Source: Branchiostoma belcheri
Taxonomy: Eukaryota; Chordata; Leptocardii; Amphioxiformes; Branchiostomatidae
Assembly (NCBI RefSeq): GCF_001625305.1
Contig: NW_017804509.1
Span: 1,388,011-1,452,010 of the forward strand
DNA length: 64,000 nt
Direction of reading: 5' to 3'
The translations under genes and the position numbers were made by a program. Below the pieces are notes generated by a model. That model was given only the letters and a program-made list of their open reading frames with translations. It was not told the DNA's origin and ran no database searches. Shown here in pieces: positions 10,884 through 20,796 of the stretch (positions are counted from its first letter, which is position 1; every line of letters starts with the position of its first letter).

Positions 10884-11918
10884 ATGAGGATGCTGTTGGT
10901 TCTTAATCTTCTGCTGATTATCCCGAGGTCAACTGCACAAACCAATGCTACAGTACCACTGTATACTTTAGGAGCAGGCGGCGCAGCCACCGTCGCCCCC
11001 GGAGCGTTCTGTAACAGCTGTTCATGGTGGTGTCCATGCAGCAACATAGGACTCACCAGTGTTCCTCAGGAACTGCCTACATACACCATCGAGCTTTACT
11101 TGGGTTACAACGTCATCACAACCTTAAGTCAGTCCGACTTCTCCAGCTACAGCAGTCTCAGAGAATTAGATCTTCAATACAACCAGATCTCCGTAATCAA
11201 CAGCAGAGCGTTCTACAGCTTAACCAGGTTATATACCCTGGACCTTAGTGGTAACCGGTTAACCAGTCTCCGATCTGACGTGTTTGAAGGACTTGATAAC
11301 TTGCGGTATCTTTACCTGGATCACAACAGCATCAACATTTTCCCTGAGGCCTTATCACTTGTAAATATTTTAACCATAACGATGCACCACAACCAAATGA
11401 CCACCCTCCCGTCAACAGCATACGACATTCTGGCCTCCATCTCATATGTTGACATCAGCAACAACCCCTGGCAGTGTGACTGTCTGATGCTTCCCTTCAA
11501 GCAAAAAATGAACGGGTCTTATTCCTTTGAGTACCAGATCACCTGTGCCGGACCTGCTAACCTTACAGGGAAACGCTTACTTGAAGCAAATCCTGAGAAC
11601 CTTATCTGTGAGGAGACACCTCTCATTGAATCGCTTCATCTGATCAGCGGTTTTCTGGGCGTGGCCGTCGGAATCCTTATGACTTTGGCCGTTTTCCTTG
11701 TCATCTGGTATAGAAAGAGAAAGAGAAAAACCAGTCCTGTCCCTGCCCCAGACACACCACAGGTCACAACCAGGGACGGTCATGACGTCACGGGAACAGG
11801 TGCAGCAGAGTCTGATGACGTAGAGCGTGCCCTTGACCCGGAACCTTGTGACCTTGACATCGGTTACAGGCTGGTGCGCCCTTCCCTTCCTCCCATAGAT
11901 GGAACAGGTGATAGTTAG
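10884..11918 (+). CDS. LRR2: short LRR type-I membrane receptor with ITIM-like tail
   Basis: 344 residues from the chosen ATG (in the context cacaagATGagg). An open frame extends upstream to 10791, but an acceptor (taatag, ending 10872) lies between, so the earlier Met is intronic. A signal peptide (MRMLLVLNLLLII...) is followed by a four-Cys LRRNT (FCNSCSWWCPC), about 6 LRRs and an LRRCT (NPWQCDC ... ICEE). There is no stalk. The membrane helix is GFLGVAVGILMTLAVFLVIW, followed by a basic stop-transfer RKRKRK. The tail of about 75 residues contains IGYRLV, which fits the inhibitory ITIM pattern (I/V/L/S-x-Y-x-x-L/V/I), then PSLPPI. It is the smallest member of the cluster. Confidence 0.88.
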   Translation: MRMLLVLNLLLIIPRSTAQTNATVPLYTLGAGGAATVAPGAFCNSCSWWCPCSNIGLTSVPQELPTYTIELYLGYNVITTLSQSDFSSYSSLRELDLQYNQISVINSRAFYSLTRLYTLDLSGNRLTSLRSDVFEGLDNLRYLYLDHNSINIFPEALSLVNILTITMHHNQMTTLPSTAYDILASISYVDISNNPWQCDCLMLPFKQKMNGSYSFEYQITCAGPANLTGKRLLEANPENLICEETPLIESLHLISGFLGVAVGILMTLAVFLVIWYRKRKRKTSPVPAPDTPQVTTRDGHDVTGTGAAESDDVERALDPEPCDLDIGYRLVRPSLPPIDGTGDS

Positions 11919-12501
11919 ACTGGTAACCAGAAGGTTAATGCACCTGCATGTGGGGATGATACTCGAGTTTGGTCATCAGCAAAATAGCCATCAAAATATA
12001 ACTACTCACTGTTCAAATAGAATGGAATTGTCTTGCTCTAGGACTGGAAAGTTCAAACTGTTGTCATCATGATCAGCATAACTGCAGTTATGATTTCGAC
12101 TTGTTACAGACTGTACGTTGTATCATTTGAGAAAAACTGGAAATGTGTATGCAAAGTTGTGATGTTTGCGTGAGACTTTAAAACAGACCTACGACATTAT
12201 ACATGTACACTGTGTGGAAGAACTACGACGTTTGCAACTGTGACTCCAGCTGGCAACAAGCTTTAGTATCTTTCGAGAAAAAATTGAGTTGCATTTTCTA
12301 TTGCTTTGATGTTTGCTTGAGTGCTAGTGGTAAACAAACGTACGTTATCAGGTGTTTAAGTTTTCCTGTGCTGTAAAACAGCCAGTACTGTACATTGGTG
12401 TTAATGTCACGATGGAAGCTATAATTATGACTAAAGATTTGAAACCTTCCTACTGTACAAAAAATAATTTGAATTGTTGTCATGTTTTCTGGAGGGTTTC
12501 A

Positions 12502-12507
12502 AATAAA
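12502..12507 (+). terminator. polyadenylation signal of LRR2
   Basis: AATAAA in tttcaaataaatacacttt. This is homologous to the LRR1 3' end. The 3' UTR is about 11919-12525 and runs head-on toward LRR3, whose stop is at 12659 on the opposite strand. Confidence 0.75.
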
Positions 12508-12658
12508 TACACTTTGAAGTGATGTTTGAATTGATGTATTTCCTACACTACAAAATAAACAGTGCTTTAGTAACTGTTGATCTCGTTTGCTTGTGCCTAA
12601 CTGCAAGAAAATACACAATGGGCTCATTTCCATCGAAGGTAGCGATTCAGTCCATTAG

Positions 12659-13960
12659 CTACGTCATCATACATTCTTTACGTGACGCACTGGTTGTTAC
12701 GTCATCATACTCTTCCGCACGTGACACGCTGGTTGTCATAGTAACAGCCGTGCACGTCTGGGACTCAGTGTTGCTGTAGGCAACAGTCGGGCCAGGTACA
12801 GATGTGCTCGCACTTTCTCTCCTCCTGCGGTGGCACCAAACTGCGAGAAAAACGGTCGAGGTGAGCAGACCTCCGATCAACGCCCCCAGAAACCCGCTGA
12901 TGAGGACTAGATGAGTGTAGGAGCAGAGAGAAGTGCTTGCATAGCTGTTTGCTATTCCTGAAGTAAAGTAAGCGTCACCCGTAGTTGTTTGGTTAGATGT
13001 ATGGTTAGATGTTTGGGTAGTTGTTTGGGTTGCTGTTGCGGAAGATGTTGATACCACTGATGTTGAAGTTTCCATCTCAACAACAGCTGAGGGAGTTAAA
13101 GCTGATGTCGTATCCTCACAGATCAGATCGTCAGCATTTACACCCGACAGTAAGTTTTTTCCTCGCAGGTTAGCAGGACCGACACAGGTGATCTGGTTAT
13201 CAAATGGATGGTCACCGTTCATCCTTAGCTTAAAGGGAAGCATCCTGCAGTCACACTGCCAGGGGTTGTTGTTAATGTGTACGGATGGGACGGAGGCAAG
13301 AATATCGTATGCCACGGAAGGTAGCGTCGCCATTTGGTTGGAGTCCATTCTAAGGGTGTGAAACCCTGAACTCAGATGCAGATCTGACAAGGCTTCAGTA
13401 GGGAACTTGTTGATACGGTTGTGCGATAGGTACAACCATTGAAGCCGGGATAGAGTTGCAAGTGCGCCAGCTGCGATGTTGCTGATGTTGTTGTACTGAA
13501 GTTGAAGCTCGCGGAGTTGCGGGGTGGCGTTGAAGGTTCCTGCCTCGATACTGTGGATGTTGTTGTGATACAGATAAAGTATCTGAAGGCTATCAAGTCC
13601 CACAAACATGTCAGATCGGAGACTGGTTAACCGGTTATTGTAAAGATACAAGTGAGTTAACCTGGTTAGGTTGTAGAACGCTCCGCTGTTGATTAGGGAG
13701 ATCTGGTTGTATTGAAGTTGTAATGTTGTCAGTGTGCTGTGCCTGGAGAAGTCGGACTGGTTTAAGGTTGTGATGACGTTGTAGTGCAAGTAAAGCTCAG
13801 TAACGTTTGTTGGCAGGTCCTGGGGAACACTGGTGAGGCCTCTACTATAGCAGTAACAACGCGATGAACAGCTGCTGCTGCAGGCTGCGGTCGGGCCAGC
13901 TTCCGCCAGGAGGATCAGCAAAAAAACCAACACCATTCTTATCGTGTACATCTTGTACAT
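12659..13960 (-). CDS. LRR3: LRR type-I membrane receptor with Ser/Thr stalk
   Basis: 433 residues. Three in-frame Met codons lie near the start (13960, 13951, 13936). The third (A at -3, G at +4) matches the start of its paralogues, so the mature layout is the same whichever is used. The segments are a signal peptide ending in PTAA; a four-Cys LRRNT (CSSSCSSRCYC); about 8 LRRs, including the family cassette NNIHSIEAGTFNATPQL; an LRRCT (NPWQCDC); a short Ser/Thr stalk with TTTQTSNHTSNQTT N-glycosylation sites; a membrane helix (ISGFLGALIGGLLTSTVFLA); and a basic, Ser/Thr-rich tail. The tail differs from those of LRR1/LRR4 and contains AYSNT (a YxN-type motif) and EEYDDV. An acceptor (ctactgtacag) precedes the first ATG, with the exon starting at 13974. 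It is convergent with LRR2. Confidence 0.9.
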   Translation of the reverse strand: MYKMYTIRMVLVFLLILLAEAGPTAACSSSCSSRCYCYSRGLTSVPQDLPTNVTELYLHYNVITTLNQSDFSRHSTLTTLQLQYNQISLINSGAFYNLTRLTHLYLYNNRLTSLRSDMFVGLDSLQILYLYHNNIHSIEAGTFNATPQLRELQLQYNNISNIAAGALATLSRLQWLYLSHNRINKFPTEALSDLHLSSGFHTLRMDSNQMATLPSVAYDILASVPSVHINNNPWQCDCRMLPFKLRMNGDHPFDNQITCVGPANLRGKNLLSGVNADDLICEDTTSALTPSAVVEMETSTSVVSTSSATATQTTTQTSNHTSNQTTTGDAYFTSGIANSYASTSLCSYTHLVLISGFLGALIGGLLTSTVFLAVWCHRRRRESASTSVPGPTVAYSNTESQTCTAVTMTTSVSRAEEYDDVTTSASRKECMMT

Positions 13961-13974
13961 GTTTTACGTGTTAC

Positions 13975-14979
13975 CTGTACAGTAGAGAGGTAATACAATC
14001 TTATAAGTAACTGATATATAATGTACACATTACACTTAATTACACCTTTTTTATTTTTTTTTATTTTGGTATCTAATGAAATCTGAAACAATAGCTATTC
14101 ATATTTGACCCATCTGGGGCCTGGTATTGTATCAGATATTTTACTTATTTATATATAAGAAATATGTAGAATCATTTATAAAAGCTAGAAGCGTTTAATT
14201 AAATTTAGTGCCATCACACTAGGCAATTGCAAATCAATTAAGTTTGATGTTTTTTATCTAATAACTTTTAAGTAGTTCGACAAGTTGTCTGAAATAAGTT
14301 TGATATCATGCTGTGCTAATACAATCTCTGATCAATACGTGACAGTTCCTGCCAGTGAAAACAGGCGACTGTCACCTGATAGTGTTTGCCTTTGGAGACT
14401 GTGACATATGTACAAAACAAATGAAAATACCAGATCGTATCAAGTGACTAAAAACAATAGAAAAACAAACTCTGAGTTTCACCTGCCCAACAGCAAAAAC
14501 ATGAAGCGCCCCTGTTGTACCTTGTGAGAATGCTGGAAGGCGTCGGTCACTATATAAGGAAAACACAGGTACGTTTGGTGGTCGGCAGCAGAATTACCTG
14601 ATGAAGAATCTTCGCTCCCCCCTATATATAGCTACCGCCCTCCCTCCCTGTTGTGGTATTTGTGTAGCCTCTGAAATATAGTCAAGGTTACAAGTTGTTC
14701 GACGATGGTGTAACGTGGTGTTTCGACGTTAGACGCACCCACCGGTTCAGTCAGTAGTCAGGTCTGCGTTGTCCTCGGTACCGGTACAGACACGCAGGGA
14801 AAGGACATCGCGATCGGCTGTGTTCGTCTGAACTTGCGTAGAAACCTTCAACCTTTCACCTTCGGTCTTAGCTCCGAATGCCCCACCTGAAATTTATAGT
14901 AGTACTAGTAGCTCACTGTTCCGTACATGTTCTATGGATCTGGCCCTACTCTGGTTGTGATGTCGTCCTCTACTATCTT
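13975..14979. other. intergenic or LRR3 5' region
   Basis: A+T-rich up to about 14300, then mixed sequence with ggtaccggtac near 14780. It should contain the LRR3 5' UTR exon and promoter, but I could not define them. No open frame here is convincing. Confidence 0.4.
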
Positions 14980-16680
14980 CTTCTTCTTCTTCTTCTTCTT
15001 CCTCTAACAACCCCGTAAGGGGTATCGCTGAGGGGGGGGGGGAGTGCGTGGACCTTACAGTAGAGAGGCCCGAAAGGCCTCCACAGATTGTGCCTGTACG
15101 GCCTGGGCAGGTAAACTGTTCCACTCTCGTATCGAGCGTGGGAAAAATGAGAATTTGAAACAGTCTTTCGTTGCAGGAATAATATTGTATTTAAAGGCGT
15201 GGCTACCTCTGGTGCGCCGCTGTGCAGGAATAAGATATTGTTCAGAGGGTATGTGCATGTGACCGTGAGTTATTTTGAACATTGTAGTCAGACGTGCCTC
15301 TCTTCTTCTGTTTGCAAGAGTGGGCCATTGGAGTTTTTGCAACATTTCGGTCACACTACTGGTGCGGGCGTAGTCATTCATGACCATCCGGGCTGCCCTG
15401 CGTTGTACGCGCTCAACTGCCTGCACCCCACCAGCTGTGTAGGGGTCCCACACTGAGGCGCAGTACTCGAGTTGAGGGCGTACCAGGGCTTTATAGCAAG
15501 TGTTTTTGACTTGCGATGTGCAATGGTATAAGTTACGCCGGATAACTCCCAAGGTCCTGTTTGCCTTACCAGTAGCGTGAGCAATGTGAGCATCCCAACG
15601 CATGTCGTTGGAGATGTGAACTCCCAAGTAAGGGTACGATTTTACAGTCGTAAGATTTACCGAGCAAAGACTATACTGCGTAACAAGTGGTCTACGTTTG
15701 CGTGTAATGTGAATAGTATGACATTTGGCTGGGTTAAAATTCATTTGCCAACGATCCTGCCACTCGGTCAGCGCATCCAGGTCGGCCTGTAAGCCCTGGG
15801 CGTCTGTCGGGCTCTTAATAACCCGGTATAACAAACAGTCGTCGGCAAACAGACGTACGTTACTATTAACTATGTCGGGCAAATCATTTATATAAAGGAG
15901 AAAAAGAAGCGGGCCCAAGACCGTGCCCTGAGGCACACCGGACGTAACCCTTGAGGGTTTGGAGGATTCGCCGTCGAGAACTACGGTCTGTGTCCGCTCC
16001 GTTAGAAAGGCTTTGAGCCAGGACAAGATGTGTCCCTTGATGCCGTAGTACTGGAGCTTACTCAGCAGGCGTTGATGCGGTACCGTATCAAACGCCTTGC
16101 TGAAGTCCAGCACCACGGCATCAATTTGAAGGTTTTGGTCAAGACCATGTGCTAGATCATGGGTAGTTACTAGTAGTTGGGTCTCACACGAAAGTCCTTT
16201 TCGGAAACCATGCTGTACCGGGCATAAAATATTGTATTTGTCAAGATGGGACATTATATGGCAGTGCACAATATGTTCTAAAATTTTACTACAAACAGAC
16301 GTCAGTGAGACTGGCCGGTAGTTTGCTGGCGCAGCCTTGTCACCTTTTTTATAGATAGGTGTGATGTTTGCAGACCTCCAATCTAGAGGCACATCACCAG
16401 TGGTTAGGGATTGTGTGAAAATGACTGTTAATATAGGTGAGACCTGAGTAGCTACAGTTTTTAATAGCCTAGGTGATAGCCCGTCTGGGCCCGTTGCTTT
16501 ATTTGGATTTAAATTTGTGAGTAGCTTGGCTACCCCTTCCACTGATACCTTGAGCTCTGGTGTGGTCGGTACTGAAGGTTCACCAAGGGTTGGGATGATA
16601 TTAGTGTCTTCCTTAGTAAAAACCGACTCAAACTGTTCTGTATCTGCCATTAGGGCGAGACCGATCTAGTTTGATTCTAA
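14980..16680 (-). mobile_element. 5'-truncated LINE (non-LTR retrotransposon) with GAA-repeat tail
   Basis: The element holds a single long RT frame (15055-16650). Its 3' end on the - strand runs through a short UTR into a pure run of about 7 GAA triplets (14981-15001 as ttc), the kind of short-repeat tail that CR1/L2-type LINEs have instead of poly(A). The upstream endonuclease domain is absent, so the copy is 5'-truncated. The 5' edge is approximate and I saw no clear target-site duplication. Confidence 0.75.
15055..16650 (-). CDS. LINE reverse transcriptase (intact RT-domain frame)
   Basis: 531 residues without a stop. RT landmarks in order: NPNKATGPDGLSPRLLK (about 48-64), ANITPIYKKGD (about 93-103), NYRPVSLTS (about 108-116), QHGFRKGLSCETQL (about 145-158), VVLDFSKAFDTVPH (about 178-191), SGVPQGTVLGPLLFLLYIND (about 240-259) and the catalytic box LFADD (about 270-274). 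The C-terminal region has YLGVHIS and LEYCASVWDPY. It copies element RNA at the chromosomal nick during target-primed reverse transcription. It lacks the N-terminal endonuclease, so this copy is unlikely to be autonomous. It is distinct in sequence from the decayed copy at 2095-3191 (FADD rather than YVDD). A CR1/L2-like affiliation is likely but not proven. Confidence 0.88.
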   Translation of the reverse strand: MADTEQFESVFTKEDTNIIPTLGEPSVPTTPELKVSVEGVAKLLTNLNPNKATGPDGLSPRLLKTVATQVSPILTVIFTQSLTTGDVPLDWRSANITPIYKKGDKAAPANYRPVSLTSVCSKILEHIVHCHIMSHLDKYNILCPVQHGFRKGLSCETQLLVTTHDLAHGLDQNLQIDAVVLDFSKAFDTVPHQRLLSKLQYYGIKGHILSWLKAFLTERTQTVVLDGESSKPSRVTSGVPQGTVLGPLLFLLYINDLPDIVNSNVRLFADDCLLYRVIKSPTDAQGLQADLDALTEWQDRWQMNFNPAKCHTIHITRKRRPLVTQYSLCSVNLTTVKSYPYLGVHISNDMRWDAHIAHATGKANRTLGVIRRNLYHCTSQVKNTCYKALVRPQLEYCASVWDPYTAGGVQAVERVQRRAARMVMNDYARTSSVTEMLQKLQWPTLANRRREARLTTMFKITHGHMHIPSEQYLIPAQRRTRGSHAFKYNIIPATKDCFKFSFFPRSIREWNSLPAQAVQAQSVEAFRASLL

Positions 16681-16828
16681 CGTTATGCGAAACCGGAAGT
16701 CCCCAGGTGAAGTCTCACCTTTTCCCGCGCGGAGGCGTCTGGGAAGGATTCTTTCCGTCCGGACTGTCCCATTTGAATGGGGAGAGGAGGTGGAAGCGTC
16801 AGATTCAGGACACAATCACAAAAGTGGA

Positions 16829-16834
16829 TTTATT
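16829..16834 (-). terminator. polyadenylation signal of LRR4
   Basis: TTTATT on the + strand (AATAAA on -), in a context (gaaataaatccacttttgtg on -) that matches the LRR1 3' end base for base. The 3' UTR is about 16820-17336. The LINE lies immediately beyond. Confidence 0.75.
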
Positions 16835-17336
16835 TCAAACCTACAACAACGCACAAAATGATCTTGAAAGATGCCAAACTTGTAGTCAGAGCTGCAACTT
16901 TAGTCCTCAAACAAACAGTATATAACATCTATATGACACAGCAATACAAATACGGAACGGTTTCTCTTCCAAAACAAATCAAAATCCGAATGTAAACGTG
17001 TAAGCTGCAGATTCCGTTGTGAAACAAGCTCACTACTAAAAAAACGTACACGCAGTAAACAAAGTAATACTGGCTAAACACATCATTCCACATCGTGGTA
17101 AAGTGAATTCTTAAGTCTCACTCAAACATCACACTGCAATGAAAATATAATCATGGAATATTCCATTTCGCTATTCTACTTCACCTACAGCTTGGACATT
17201 TCACAATTCTGTTCTCGATTCGATTTTTAAAGTCTGCTAAAAAGCAGTTGTCAAAGTCTCATCCCGTGTAGTAAAGTGATCGTGATTTTAGTCCGGTTGT
17301 TTTCTTGTTGATTTCCTCGATCAGCTTGTTGTTTGT

Positions 17337-18863
17337 CTACAAACCAGGCAGACCTTTGGGCAGACCAGACGGGCAGGTTTGCTGATAGATGAAATGCCTG
17401 CTGAGAGGGACGGAGATGTTCGCAGCAGCATCACCATGTGCAGCTTCTGGCACGTTCCGGACATCACCTCGTGGTCCCGCTGTCTTTATAGGCGGGAGTG
17501 GAGCCCGCAGAACCGCGGAACTCTTATCCAAGCTGCGCGGAGGCGGGACCGTCCCTGATGTTCCTGGTCGACTCTCTCCGTCATCCAAGCTGCGCGGAGG
17601 CGGGACCGTCCCTGATGTTCCTGGTCGACTCTCTCCGTCATCAGAATGTGCTGCCCGTGACGGTGAGGCGCCCTGCCCTGTGTGATGCCGGCCGCTGGTC
17701 GGGCCGGTAGCGGCGCCGTTTGGGTTGCTGGAAACACCACTGGGGTCCGGTACAGGAGCAGGGCGCGTTTTGGCTCTCATCTTTATGCACCAAATTGCAA
17801 GGAAAATGACCAAGATGAGAAAAGATCCAAGAACCCCGCCAAGAAAACCGCTGAGGAAGGCGGAGAGGGAGAAAGAAGCAGGAGAGGTACTGTCCGTAGA
17901 ACCGGTCTCTTCACAGTTCAGATCTTCGGGCTCTACAACTAACAGTAGGCTTTTTCCTTCAAGGTGTTCAGGTCCGGCACAGCGGATCTGTTTTTCAAAG
18001 TCCCGGAAACCGGTCATCTTTTGCTTGATGGGAAGCATCCTGCAGTCACACTGCCAGGGGTTGTTGTCAATGTTAACATATGAGATGGAGAACATGATGT
18101 CATATGCCGCGGATGAAAGTGTCTCCATCTGGTTGTGGTTCATCCTTAGGTTTGAAATATTTGCAAGTGATGGGGACTCAGGGAAAATGGTGATGTTGTT
18201 TTGATCCAGGTAAAGATACCGTAGGTTATCAAGTCCCACAAACGTGTCCGATCGGAGAATGGTTAACCAGTTATAGCTAACGGAAAGGGTTTCAAGCCCA
18301 GGCAGATTGAAGGTTCCTGCCTCGATACTGTGGATGTTGTTGTGATGCAGATAAAGTATCCGCAGGCTCTCAAGTCCCACAAACATGTCAGATCGAAGAC
18401 TGTTTAACTGGTTATTGTGAAGGTTCAGCTGTTGAAGCTGTGGGGTGGCGTTGAAGGTTCCTGCCTCGATACTGTGGATGTTGTTGTCGTACAGATTAAG
18501 TTCCAGAAGGGTATCCAGTCCCACAAACATGTCCGATCGGAGAATGGTTAACTGGTTATATCTAAGCCACAGGCCAGTTAAGCTGGATAAGCCGTAGAAC
18601 GCTCCGCTGTTGATAACGGAGATCTGGTTGTGATAAAGCCATAACCTTGTCAGGTTGCTGTACCTGGCGAAGTCGGACTGACTTAAGGTTGTGATGGCGT
18701 TGTGACTCAGGTCCAGCCTAGTAATGGTTGTCGGCAGGTCCTGAGGAACACTGGTGAAGCCACTGTTGTCGCACCAACACCATGATGAACAGCTGCTGCT
18801 GCAGGCTGCGGTCGGGCCAGCTTCCTTCAGGAGGATCAGCAGAAAAACCAACATCATTTTCAT
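17337..18863 (-). CDS. LRR4: LRR type-I membrane receptor with LRR1-like cytoplasmic tail
   Basis: 508 residues from the ATG at 18863. The frame extends to 18902, but the acceptor cgtacag (exon starting at 18880) lies between, so the longer start is intronic. The segments are a signal peptide, a four-Cys LRRNT (CSSSCSSWCWC), about 9 LRRs with repeated DMFVGL and NNIHSIEAGTFN cassettes, an LRRCT (NPWQCDC), and a membrane helix (about SAFLSGFLGGVLGSFLILVIFLAIW) with almost no stalk. The tail is nearly identical to that of LRR1, including the last 40 residues (ending PSGLPKGLPGL). Two differences stand out. A 57-bp stretch is duplicated, giving two DDGESRPGTSGTVPPPRSL units. The Tyr of the LRR1 motif SYAVL is Ser here (SSAVL). 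Confidence 0.9.
   Translation of the reverse strand: MKMMLVFLLILLKEAGPTAACSSSCSSWCWCDNSGFTSVPQDLPTTITRLDLSHNAITTLSQSDFARYSNLTRLWLYHNQISVINSGAFYGLSSLTGLWLRYNQLTILRSDMFVGLDTLLELNLYDNNIHSIEAGTFNATPQLQQLNLHNNQLNSLRSDMFVGLESLRILYLHHNNIHSIEAGTFNLPGLETLSVSYNWLTILRSDTFVGLDNLRYLYLDQNNITIFPESPSLANISNLRMNHNQMETLSSAAYDIMFSISYVNIDNNPWQCDCRMLPIKQKMTGFRDFEKQIRCAGPEHLEGKSLLLVVEPEDLNCEETGSTDSTSPASFSLSAFLSGFLGGVLGSFLILVIFLAIWCIKMRAKTRPAPVPDPSGVSSNPNGAATGPTSGRHHTGQGASPSRAAHSDDGESRPGTSGTVPPPRSLDDGESRPGTSGTVPPPRSLDKSSAVLRAPLPPIKTAGPRGDVRNVPEAAHGDAAANISVPLSRHFIYQQTCPSGLPKGLPGL
17527..17640 (-). repeat. perfect 57-bp tandem duplication in the LRR4 tail
   Basis: Two apparently identical 57-bp copies (17527-17583 and 17584-17640), in frame, add 19 residues. 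Near-perfect identity indicates recent origin or polymorphism. Confidence 0.9.
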
Positions 18864-18899
18864 CTTGTCGGGAATTTTGCCTGTACGAAAAATATGGTT

Positions 18900-19240
18900 C
18901 ACAAATCCGTCTGGAGTTTTCTGTGTCCGGTGGTCCCGAACTCAACCCTGTAACTGCGCAGCACGTATTAAGTACGGGCGTGTCTTTGTGTACACTGTTT
19001 ATTATTACTCTCTCGTTACGTAACACTACTGTGTCTATTCAGAGAGAGTTACCTGAGCAGGTTCTATTCATAGAAGTCACAATTCACATCCCTGACCTCT
19101 TGATCTTGAAGTAACCCTGCTACTTCCGCCATTATTTTCATGTAACACAAGGTATTTATTTATTGTATGGACGCGTCTTTGTTCTACTCTCCAATTACTT
19201 TGTGGGCAAGAAACTACAGTTGGCCGGCTCGTAACCAGTT
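18900..19240 (-). repeat. LRR4 upstream region, duplicated at 24645-24990
   Basis: Shares gttttctgtgtccgg, cgtgtctttgtgtacactgt, actactgtgtctattcagag and tgtaacacaaggtatttatt, in order and orientation, with 24645-24990. It should hold the LRR4 5' intron and/or promoter. Confidence 0.75.
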
Positions 19241-19433
19241 GCCCCGGTAATCTGCTTGGGGATTATCTTTGTTAAGAAAAAAGTGTTGCCTACGGACCTG
19301 TAATAAGATTATCCGTGCGTGTCAGGGACGCCCCCTAGCGATTCAAGCTATTTTGCCACTGCTCATTGCAGTGAGGATTTTTAAGCTACATGACAACAAT
19401 GACAACAGAATTCGAGATGATTGCAAAAGTAGA

Positions 19434-19439
19434 TTTATT
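19434..19439 (-). terminator. polyadenylation signal of LRR5
   Basis: TTTATT on the + strand in gtagatttatttcaatg, the same context as the other family members. It implies a 3' UTR of about 1.35 kb (19430-20796) that contains an inserted hairpin element and the relic tail. Confidence 0.6.
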
Positions 19440-20380
19440 TCAATGTCTCAAACAACCTGACAACCATGACAAAAACAACACAAAACAATCAGGAAAGATG
19501 CCAAAGTTGAAGTCACAGCTGCAACTTTCGTCTTAAAACAAACACTTGAAAATACTGACACACTGCAATTTCAGTTGGTTTTACAGTACAGGAGACAATG
19601 TAAACACATCTTCCACGTGAAACAATTGGCTCTAATTTCAAGTCTCCAGCAAACATCACAACAACACAAATAATCAACAAGCCAATTTCTCTCATAAAAC
19701 ACATCAAATCTTGTAAATGTCTGAAGTCAGAGTTGCAGATGCCATTGGCAAACAAACTACTTGAAAATCTTACACACAAAGTGATACTGGCTAAATACAT
19801 GATCATTCCACGTAACACAAGTGGTACCGTGCAGTTTCGGGTCTTGGGTAAACATGACAGCAATACCCATGCCAGTCATTTTCTCTTCCAGAACACATCA
19901 CAACTTCTAAGTGTCTCAAGTCAGAGCTGTAGATTGTATTGTGAAACATTCTGCTAAAACTCGTACACAATAAACAAAGCCAGGCTAAAACCCTGAACAC
20001 ATCATGCCATGTAGCACTAAACATCACCAAACATCACAGCAATACCAATACAAGTCACCTCTAAAACACATCACATCTAAACGTGTAAAGTCAGAGCTTG
20101 TGAAAGGCACTTTACACAACTTTCCTCTCTGTATGGTGGAGTGACACCCACCAAGCCTCTTCGGCCAGTCTTTCAAAATGTGTGCCAAAAGCACACTGTA
20201 AATTTGGTGCGCCAATGCGCCAACATCTAAACATTTGCCACTGATATTATCGTGGAAGATTTCATTCTGTAAAAAGTGCCTTTCTGGTTTCTGCACAAAG
20301 TTTTCTGCACAAACATTTCTGGGTTCAATTTTAATTTCCACTTCTTTAAAATGAAAGGCAATTGTCAAACAGGATTACAA

Positions 20381-20468
20381 TAGCCTGGGTGCCATCCGAT
20401 TTGTATACGGCTACCCACAAAAAATTTTTCGGGGTAGCCGTTATACAAATCGGATGGCACCCAGGCTA
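20381..20468. mobile_element. 88-bp foldback MITE with 9-bp target-site duplication
   Basis: Near-perfect inverted arms (20381-20416 and 20432-20468) start TAGCCTGGGTGCCATCCGAT and end with its complement. The 9-bp ggattacaa flanks both sides (20372-20380 and 20469-20477). A 9-bp duplication is typical of Mutator-like (MULE) transposition. It lies in the LRR5 3' UTR. Confidence 0.88.
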
Positions 20469-20504
20469 GGATTACAAGCTCGGTGCAGTTTGAAGTTGAC
20501 AAAC

Positions 20505-20796
20505 TATGCAGACCTTTGGGAAGTCCGGGAAGACAGATTTGCTCATTGATAAATGCTCCTTCATGCGTTCATAGTTGTTGGCAGCATCAGTTGGTGATCT
20601 AAGAACTTCCGTCCTTCATAGGCGGGAGTGGAGCCCGCAGAACCGCGTAACTCTTACCAAACATCTGTCCTCACTGTCTGTACAGTAACACGGAACTTTT
20701 GAATGGCTTCCATGAGCCTTGTTTTGTGGTGAACTATGAAATAAAAAGAAGAGCTGCGTGGAGGCGGGACCGTCCCTGATGTTCTTGGTCGACTCT
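20505..20796 (-). pseudogene. relic of the shared cytoplasmic tail downstream of the LRR5 stop
   Basis: On the - strand, sequence just past the LRR5 stop still matches the LRR1/LRR4 tail (agagtcgaccaagaacatca, then ggtcccgcctcc). It is interrupted by about 100 bp (about 20652-20754) and resumes with aagagttacgcggttctgcg. The interrupting sequence resembles 31453-31530 (ttcaccacaaaacaaggctc and gacagtgaggacagatgttt). A dispersed repeat therefore inserted into the old coding sequence. Confidence 0.75.

Noticed and set aside
18864-18902. Longer LRR4 start (MNHIFRTGKIPDK...)
   Set aside because: A splice acceptor with exon start at 18880 lies inside this segment and the paralogues start at the inner Met after the same acceptor.
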